NCBI GenBank assembly: GCA_002712945.1
Contig: PAVA01000012.1
Coordinates: 1-57,871, forward strand
Length of the DNA stretch: 57,871 bases
Direction of reading: 5' to 3'
Source of the DNA: Citromicrobium sp.
Lineage (GTDB): Bacteria > Pseudomonadota > Alphaproteobacteria > Sphingomonadales > Sphingomonadaceae
Part shown: in pieces, positions 53,139-57,871 of the stretch
Numbering within the stretch: the first letter of the stretch is position 1
How the letters are laid out: the number at the start of each line of letters is the position of its first letter
Notes under the pieces: model-generated
Database searches by the model: none
What the model was told of the DNA's origin: nothing
Seen by the model: only the letters and a program-made list of their open reading frames with translations
Program-made: the position numbers and the translations under genes

Positions 53139-53934
53139 AGTCCCCCACGATTTCGGTCAGCGCCGAAAGGGCGAGTGCGCGTGCGGTGCGGCAGGCGGGC
53201 AAGGCCCCTACGGGGCTGCGGATCCGCCCGATCGCGTCCGGCGCGTGCCCGCGTTCGCGCAGCAATTCTTCGCGCCCCTCGCGGGCATTCTTGCCACCCT
53301 GCGCGCCGATGTAGAACGCCGGGCTAGCCAGAGCCTCTTCCAGCAAGGCCATCTCCCATTCGTGATCGTGAAACAGCAACAGCACGGCGGTCCAGGCATC
53401 GGCTGCGGGCAGGCCGCTGCCCCGACCGAGCGACAGGGCGTCCACTCCGATCAGCTCGGCCATGACCCCGCTGGCCTCGGCCAGTTCGCCGAGGGCACGG
53501 GGCTCCGCGCCCTCGCCGAACACCCGCAGGCGCAGCGAGGGAATGAAAGCGCGCTCGGCCATCCTGGCGTTACCCGGCAGCGCCAGCGAGGCGGGTTCAC
53601 GCTCATCCAGCCGCTCCAGAACATGGCGGCATGCAGCGCGATCGGGCGCGGGGTCGAGAAGAATGTCGAGCCCGCCGCCGCACGGCAGGCGAAAATCGAT
53701 CTTGGGCGATCCCGCACCATAACGCACTACGGCGGGCTCTTCGATATCGCGCAGGTCGGTGACGAGCTGGCGTTCGAGACAGGTATCCGCGAGATCGCCC
53801 ACCACCTCGCCATCGGGCAGGATCGCGAGCTGCGCGCCGAGGCGGCGGGAAAAGCTGCCTTCGATGCCGACAATGGTGCACAGGCCCACATCGGGCGCGC
53901 ACGCGGCGGCCAGCGCAAGATGGTCCTCGTCCAT
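53113..53934 (-). CDS. XdhC/CoxF-like maturation protein
   Basis: A 273-residue protein. The N-terminal XdhC domain (CTIVGIEGSFSRRLGAQLAI, VVGDLADTCLERQLV, and the FRLPCGGGLDILLDP Cys loop) is followed by the Rossmann-like second domain (AVLLLFHDHEWEMALLEEAL, PAFYIGAQGGKNARE, GRIRSPVGALPACRTARALA). XdhC-type proteins insert the sulfurated molybdenum cofactor into xanthine dehydrogenase-like enzymes. Start is uncertain: ATG 53934 (MDEDHLALAAAC) or GTG 53952. Its end overlaps the MobA-like gene. Confidence 0.87.
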   Translation of the reverse strand: MDEDHLALAAACAPDVGLCTIVGIEGSFSRRLGAQLAILPDGEVVGDLADTCLERQLVTDLRDIEEPAVVRYGAGSPKIDFRLPCGGGLDILLDPAPDRAACRHVLERLDEREPASLALPGNARMAERAFIPSLRLRVFGEGAEPRALGELAEASGVMAELIGVDALSLGRGSGLPAADAWTAVLLLFHDHEWEMALLEEALASPAFYIGAQGGKNAREGREELLRERGHAPDAIGRIRSPVGALPACRTARALALSALTEIVGDYERLRPGA

Positions 53935-54212
53935 CACGCTCGGCGCAATCACGCCCTGCGCCCGCCGGTCACCTTCGCCTTGTAGCACATGCCCACCTTG
54001 CTCGCCCTTCGGATCGAACAACAACCGATGGGGCTCTATGTGCCCGATATGGCGGGAGCCCGGTCGAGCAAGCGCTCCGGAGCACAGCAGCCGGGCGGTA
54101 CTTCTTGGGATCAAATTTGCGCTGGATCAAAGACCATGCTCTCCCTCGGCGATAGTCTCTCTCCCGAAAGCGCCGGATTGCAGCTGGCGCATCACTGCAG
54201 GAGGAACACACC
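53935..54212. other. Intergenic region between divergent xdhC-like and usp genes
   Basis: I see no gene here. Short open frames run through it in several frames but have neither ribosome sites nor similarity. It must contain promoters for both divergent genes; AGGAGGA (54200s) is the ribosome site of the stress protein. Confidence 0.4.
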
Positions 54213-55025
54213 ATGAAATCGATCCTGTTCAACGCCCATTCGGATGAAGGCCATTCGCGGCGACTCGATCTTGCGCTGGACCTTGCCCGCGCGCTCGATG
54301 CCCACCTGACCGTGCTGAACGCGATGCCGTTGGAGGTCGGGGTGTCCGGCGATGCCTATGGCGCCGCCTTCGCCGTCATGATTCCGGTGTGGCGCGAAGA
54401 AGCCAAGAAACTGCGGGAGCAGACCGAGGCCGATCTCGCCAATGAAGGCGTGTCCTGGGACTGGGTCGACAAGGCGGGGCCTGCCTCCAGCGCATTGCTG
54501 GAACGTTCCCCGCTGGCCGACCTGATCGTGATCGGCGAACGCGAGCCGGACTTCGAGGCGAAGATGCCGTCCTACACCGTGGGCGAACTGGCTCTGGGGG
54601 CGGATTGCCCCGTGCTGGTCCTGCCGGAGGAGACCGAGCGGCTCGACCTGACCAAGCCCGCGCTGGTTGCGTGGGACGGCTCGGCCGAGGCCTCTCACGC
54701 GCTGCGCGCCGCTGTGCCGCTGCTCAGGCAGTGCGAACAGGTGTATCTCGTATCGGTGAAGGAAAAGAAGGACGCCGGGTTCGATCTGCCGCGGGTCAGC
54801 GGCGCGGATTACCTCTCGCGCCACGGAATCGCGTGCGAACTGGTGGAAATCGAAGCGGACGCCAAGGGTATCGCGGCCGCGCTTCGCAACGCGGCGCAGG
54901 TGCGCGACTGCGGCCTGATGGTCATGGGCGCCTATGGCCGGATGCGGATCACCGAACGCATTTTCGGCGGGGTGACGAGGGAGATGCTGACCGACGTGAA
55001 GGTGCCCCTGCTGCTGAGGCATTAA
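54213..55025 (+). CDS. Universal stress protein, two domains
   Basis: A 270-residue cytoplasmic protein made of two Usp domains. The first opens MKSILFNAHSDEGHSRRLDL and ends with DLIVIGEREP and GADCPVLVLPEE; the second opens ALVAWDGSAEASHALRAAVP and ends LMVMGAYGRMRITERIFGGV, the family ATP-binding pattern (G-x2-G-x9-G). The strong AGGAGG ribosome site suggests high expression. A large palindrome follows its stop. Confidence 0.9.
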   Translation: MKSILFNAHSDEGHSRRLDLALDLARALDAHLTVLNAMPLEVGVSGDAYGAAFAVMIPVWREEAKKLREQTEADLANEGVSWDWVDKAGPASSALLERSPLADLIVIGEREPDFEAKMPSYTVGELALGADCPVLVLPEETERLDLTKPALVAWDGSAEASHALRAAVPLLRQCEQVYLVSVKEKKDAGFDLPRVSGADYLSRHGIACELVEIEADAKGIAAALRNAAQVRDCGLMVMGAYGRMRITERIFGGVTREMLTDVKVPLLLRH

Positions 55026-55062
55026 GGGGCACGCCTTGGGGGAGATCGCCTCACGATGCCGT

Positions 55063-55093
55063 CCCGGCCCGATCCCCTCGGGGACGGGCCGGG
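55063..55093. terminator. Large palindrome between convergent usp and rtcA
   Basis: CCCGGCCCG-A-TCCCC, then GGGGA-CGGGCCGGG: 14 pairs with one bulged A and a 2-base centre. No U-run on either strand. It lies between two convergent genes, so a two-way terminator or transcript-end stabiliser is likely. Confidence 0.6.
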
Positions 55094-55127
55094 TGGCAAG
55101 GGCGGAGCGAGGCAGCGAAGGCCTTGC

Positions 55128-56144
55128 TCAGACGATCCGCACGAGCTGGCGCCCATCCGCGTCCTGGTCGAAATGGGTCGCGCGGCCGGTGAAGCGGGCG
55201 ATGATGTCCGCAGCCGTGCGGGTATGCTCGCTGATCTTCACGCTTGTGAAGGCCCCGCCCCCGGCAAGCGCCATCGGCAGCAGCAGTTGGTCCTGCAGGT
55301 AGGGGCCAGCGAAAGCGCCCGAAGCCTCGTAGCCCGCCATGCGCTTGCCGGCAGTCGCGCCGATCCGCTCTGCGGACAGGCCGAGCTTGCCGAACCCGGA
55401 CACGACCTCGGTCACGTTCTCGAACGCCGCGCCCAGCACCAGGGCAACGCCCGGGCCCTGGTCGGCGGGCAGTTCGCGGATGGCGATCTGCTCCTCGGTC
55501 CAGCCGGGCAGGTTCTCGAGCGCCGCCTTGCGGATGCGGTGCGCGATCTCTCCGTCGAGCGAGGCGAACAGCACGGTCCCCTCGCGGCCCTGCAGCTCGC
55601 CGCGTTCGATGCACTCGATCCGGCGCAGCGGCGCAGGCTCGATATCGACCTCGATCCGCCCTCCGCCGCGCGGAAAGAAGCCATGCCGCTTGATCCGCGC
55701 GCTTACGCGCGGGCCCATGCGTGCGAACACGGGCAGGAAGCACTTCTCGATGAAGTCGAACGGCGGCGCCATGCTCGCGTGCGTTCCACCCTCGATCACG
55801 AGGCGCGACGGCCTGTCCGCCAGCGCGAGCGGCACGATCACGGTCTGGAGAACCAGCGCGGTCGAACCGGCGGTGCCCACGGCGAAGCGGTATTCGCCCG
55901 GGGCGACGCTGCCCGGCGTGAATGCGATCCGGTTGGAGCCAAGCTCCAGCCCCTCGCACTCGGCCCCGCCGATCGTGCAGGCAGCCTCGATTGCGGTGAG
56001 GTGCTGGCGCATCAGCCCCGGCTGGTCGCGCCCGGCACGGATTTTCTCGATGACGAAGGGCTCTCCGGTGACGAGCGACAGCGCGCATGCGTTGCGCAGG
56101 ATCTGCCCGCCCCCTTCCCCTTCGGACCCGTCAATGGTGATCAT
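55128..56144 (-). CDS. rtcA: RNA 3'-terminal phosphate cyclase
   Basis: A 338-residue enzyme that converts an RNA 3'-phosphate to a 2',3'-cyclic phosphate using ATP. Start MITIDGSEGEGGGQILRNAC, then RAGRDQPGLMRQHLTA, EYRFAVGTAGSTALVLQT, KRHGFFPRGGGRIEVDIEP and, near the end, the His in ISEHTRTAADIIARF. It is 43 bases downstream of rtcB on the same strand. RtcA products can be ligated by RtcB, so the pair acts in RNA repair. Confidence 0.95.
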   Translation of the reverse strand: MITIDGSEGEGGGQILRNACALSLVTGEPFVIEKIRAGRDQPGLMRQHLTAIEAACTIGGAECEGLELGSNRIAFTPGSVAPGEYRFAVGTAGSTALVLQTVIVPLALADRPSRLVIEGGTHASMAPPFDFIEKCFLPVFARMGPRVSARIKRHGFFPRGGGRIEVDIEPAPLRRIECIERGELQGREGTVLFASLDGEIAHRIRKAALENLPGWTEEQIAIRELPADQGPGVALVLGAAFENVTEVVSGFGKLGLSAERIGATAGKRMAGYEASGAFAGPYLQDQLLLPMALAGGGAFTSVKISEHTRTAADIIARFTGRATHFDQDADGRQLVRIV

Positions 56145-56187
56145 TTTCCGAATTCCATAAGTTCACGAATGGCGGCGTGAAGGGGGA

Positions 56188-57414
56188 TCACCCCTTCACG
56201 CACACCACCTGCTTCAGCGTATGCACGATCTCGACCAGATCGGCCTGCGCGGCCATCACCTTCTCGATCGGCTTGTAGGCCCGGGGCGTCTCGTCGATCA
56301 CGCCCGCGTCCTTGCGGCATGCGACCCCGGCGGTGTCGGCAATGTGCTCGTCGAGCGTCACCGCCTTCTTCGCCTCGGTCCGCGACATGATCCGGCCCGC
56401 GCCGTGCGAGCAGCTGTCGAAGCTGTCCGCATTGCCCAATCCGCGCACGATGAAGCTCTTCGCCCCCATCGAGCCCGGAATGATGCCGAGCGTGCCCTTG
56501 GCCGCGCGCACCGCGCCCTTGCGGGTCACGAGTACGTTTTCGCCGAAGTGGTTCTCGCGCGTCACATAGTTGTGATGGCAGTTCACCGCTTCGAGCTCGG
56601 CCTGGAAGGGCTTGGCGATCTGCCCGCGCAGCGCGGCGATGACGTGGGTCATCATCACGCGCCGGTTGAGCTTGGCGAAATCCTGCGCCCACTCGACCGC
56701 TTCGACATAATCGTCGAAATGGTCTGTCCCTTCGGGGAAGTAGGCGAGATCCTCGTCGGGCAGGTTGATATGCCACTTGCGCATGTCCTGCTTCGCCAGT
56801 TCGATGAAGAACCGGCCGATCGCATTGCCCACGCCGCGGCTGCCCGAATGGAGCATCACCCACACGCGCTGGTCCTGATCGAGGCACAGCTCGATGAAGT
56901 GGTTGCCCGTGCCGAGCGTGCCGAGATGGACGAGATGGTTCGCCTTCTCGAGCTTCGGGTACTTCGCCACGATCCGGTCGAACCGATGGACAAGCGTTGC
57001 CCATGCCTCGATCGTCTCGGCCGGGGGATCGCCCCAGGCGCCCTTGTCGCGCCCGCCCCGGCCCGAGGACCGGCCATGCGGCACGGCCTTCTCGATTGCC
57101 GAGCGGATGCCTTCGAGGTTGTCCGGCAGGTCGCTTGCGACAAGCGAGGTGCGCGCGGCCATCATGCCGCAGCCGATGTCTACGCCCACTGCAGCGGGGA
57201 TCACCGCACCCTTGGTCGGGATGACCGAGCCGACGGTCGCGCCGATGCCGACATGGACGTCGGGCATTGCCGCGACGTGCTTGAAGATGAAGGGCATCCT
57301 CGCCGCCCGTGCGAGCTGCTCGCGCGCCTTGTCGTCGAGGGGCACGTCGCGGGTCCACATCTTGATCGGGGCCCCGCCTTCGACCTGGTGAAATTCGTAT
57401 CCGGTCTGCTGCAT
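56188..57414 (-). CDS. rtcB: RNA-splicing ligase RtcB
   Basis: A 408-residue GTP- and Mn-dependent ligase joining RNA 2',3'-cyclic phosphate or 3'-phosphate to 5'-OH ends. Family marks: AAMPDVHVGIGATVGSVIPT, VGVDIGCGMMAARTSL with the metal-binding Asp and Cys, GTGNHFIELCLDQD, MLHSGSRGVGNAIG, CHHNYVTRENHFG, and the guanylylated His in SCSHGAGRIMSRTEAKK (about residue 330). ATG 57414 is chosen; the longer frame overlaps the promoter and leader. A sigma-54 promoter lies about 100 bases upstream and a strong hairpin lies in the leader. Confidence 0.96.
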   Translation of the reverse strand: MQQTGYEFHQVEGGAPIKMWTRDVPLDDKAREQLARAARMPFIFKHVAAMPDVHVGIGATVGSVIPTKGAVIPAAVGVDIGCGMMAARTSLVASDLPDNLEGIRSAIEKAVPHGRSSGRGGRDKGAWGDPPAETIEAWATLVHRFDRIVAKYPKLEKANHLVHLGTLGTGNHFIELCLDQDQRVWVMLHSGSRGVGNAIGRFFIELAKQDMRKWHINLPDEDLAYFPEGTDHFDDYVEAVEWAQDFAKLNRRVMMTHVIAALRGQIAKPFQAELEAVNCHHNYVTRENHFGENVLVTRKGAVRAAKGTLGIIPGSMGAKSFIVRGLGNADSFDSCSHGAGRIMSRTEAKKAVTLDEHIADTAGVACRKDAGVIDETPRAYKPIEKVMAAQADLVEIVHTLKQVVCVKG

Positions 57415-57438
57415 CGCATAATTCCTCTGGCAGGCTCG

Positions 57439-57466
57439 GGGGTGGTCGGCCCATTCCGACCACCCC
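57439..57466 (-). promoter_or_regulatory. Hairpin in the rtcB 5' leader
   Basis: GGGGTGGTCGG and CCGACCACCCC form a perfect 11-pair stem with a 6-base loop (57450-57455). It lies between the predicted transcription start (about 57500) and the rtcB ATG at 57414. It may control rtcB translation or transcript stability. Confidence 0.5.
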
Positions 57467-57511
57467 AGCCGCATATGCCGGGTGTTCGATAGTCCCGACG
57501 CTTCATCCTTT

Positions 57512-57526
57512 GCACCGCCCATGCCA
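57512..57526 (-). promoter_or_regulatory. Sigma-54 (-24/-12) promoter of rtcBA
   Basis: On the minus strand TGGCATGGGCGGTGCAA has GG at 57525-57524 and GC at 57513-57512 with exactly 10 bases between, the sigma-54 spacing, and TGGCA at -24. RtcR, encoded divergently, is a sigma-54 activator, so the match has the right partner. Transcription would start near 57500. Confidence 0.78.
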
Positions 57527-57625
57527 ACTCGGCCAATGGGAGCGGAATTTCCATCCAAACCATTGGTTTCAATTGGCAATAACCTCCCGCGCCAAACGAA
57601 CGCGCCTTCATGCAGTACAGACTTT

Positions 57626-57643
57626 TCGATAGAACATTATCGA
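57626..57643. promoter_or_regulatory. Palindrome before rtcR, candidate RtcR site
   Basis: TCGATA-GAACAT-TATCGA is a perfect 6+6 inverted repeat, about 100 bases upstream of the -24 element of rtcBA and 22 bases before the rtcR ATG. The distance suits an enhancer-type activator site; it could also regulate rtcR itself. Confidence 0.45.
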
Positions 57644-57664
57644 TACTTATATTATTGGATAGGG

Positions 57665-57871
57665 ATGACGCGCAAAACAGTGATCGGGTTCCTCGGCTCC
57701 ACCCTCGATGCGAGCAAGCGCGATTCCTCGCGCTGGCACAAGTGGCGTCCGACGGTCGGCCTATGCATGCAGCAGGACTTGCGGGTCGATCGGCTGATCC
57801 TCCTGCATGGGGAGAAGCACGAGAGCCTGGCCCGCTTCGTCACGCAGGACATTGCTTCGGTCTCGCCGGAA
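57665..57871 (+). CDS. rtcR: Transcriptional regulator RtcR, C-terminus cut by window edge
   Basis: An open frame of 69 codons from ATG 57665 to the right edge. The product MTRKTVIGFLGSTLDASKRD, then WHKWRPTVGLCMQQDL, RVDRLILLH and FVTQDIASVSPE matches the N-terminal CARF-type domain of RtcR as known from E. coli (MRKTVAFGFVGTVLD; SKWRPTLCLCQQESLVIDRL). In E. coli RtcR this domain restrains a sigma-54-activating AAA+ domain until an RNA-damage signal is bound. Only the start is in the window. It is divergent from rtcBA. Confidence 0.9.
   Translation, partial: MTRKTVIGFLGSTLDASKRDSSRWHKWRPTVGLCMQQDLRVDRLILLHGEKHESLARFVTQDIASVSPE

Overview
The window is a gene-dense, GC-rich stretch of chromosome from an alphaproteobacterium, most likely Sphingomonadales and probably Erythrobacteraceae. 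The support is a C4-type 5-aminolevulinate synthase, a close relative of the LOV-HTH regulator EL222, BtaA/BtaB betaine-lipid genes, an UrcA-type protein, a carboxyspermidine-type polyamine route, and short palindromic repeats of a kind common in sphingomonads. I see no rRNA, tRNA, CRISPR array, prophage or full insertion sequence. No stretch longer than 300 bases lacks a gene. The genus is inference.

Layout. Bases 1-2718: an unidentified exported protein cut by the left edge, a coupled 50-residue membrane protein, and divergent aroK-aroB. Bases 2829-15825, all on the minus strand: a complete propionyl-CoA to succinyl-CoA locus (pccB, epimerase, mutase, pccA) with biotin synthase. It is interrupted by an AraC regulator, a serine hydrolase, small membrane proteins, a DUF3445 protein and, at its far end, a split csaA region carrying an AT-rich lipoprotein gene. 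Bases 15908-24125: glutathione reductase, lipoproteins, a CDP-alcohol phosphatidyltransferase, an RhlE-type helicase, an MscS channel, an EF-hand lipoprotein and pgi. Bases 24177-34299: lepB-rnc-era, topA, a K+ channel, dprA, plsY and murI. Bases 34365-39375: hemA, three poorly known genes, the LOV-HTH photoreceptor and a SleB-type cell wall hydrolase. Bases 39386-45251: a polyamine cluster (ornithine decarboxylase with a probable speF-type leader, YbjN-like protein, nspC, macro-domain protein, carboxynorspermidine synthase). Bases 45462-49264: a serine/threonine dehydratase-like gene, btaA-btaB and two tandem MAPEG genes. Bases 49269-55025: trxB, a phosphatase, an enoyl-CoA hydratase, mobA-like and xdhC-like genes and a universal stress protein. 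Bases 55128-57871: an RNA repair locus, rtcB-rtcA, with divergent rtcR cut by the right edge and a clear sigma-54 promoter.

What stands out is the behaviour of short palindromic repeats, of which I can separate five families. Copies sit at the translation starts of several conserved genes (bioB, era, murI, plsY, dprA, DUF3445). One copy lies in frame inside nspC and adds about 30 residues. At bioB a decayed copy of the original gene start remains on the far side of the repeat. The csaA region shows a related history: a 44-codon stub of one csaA copy, then an AT-rich gene, then a full csaA. The rtc locus shows its regulatory layout clearly: a sigma-54 -24/-12 element with exact spacing, a leader hairpin and a palindrome in front of rtcR.
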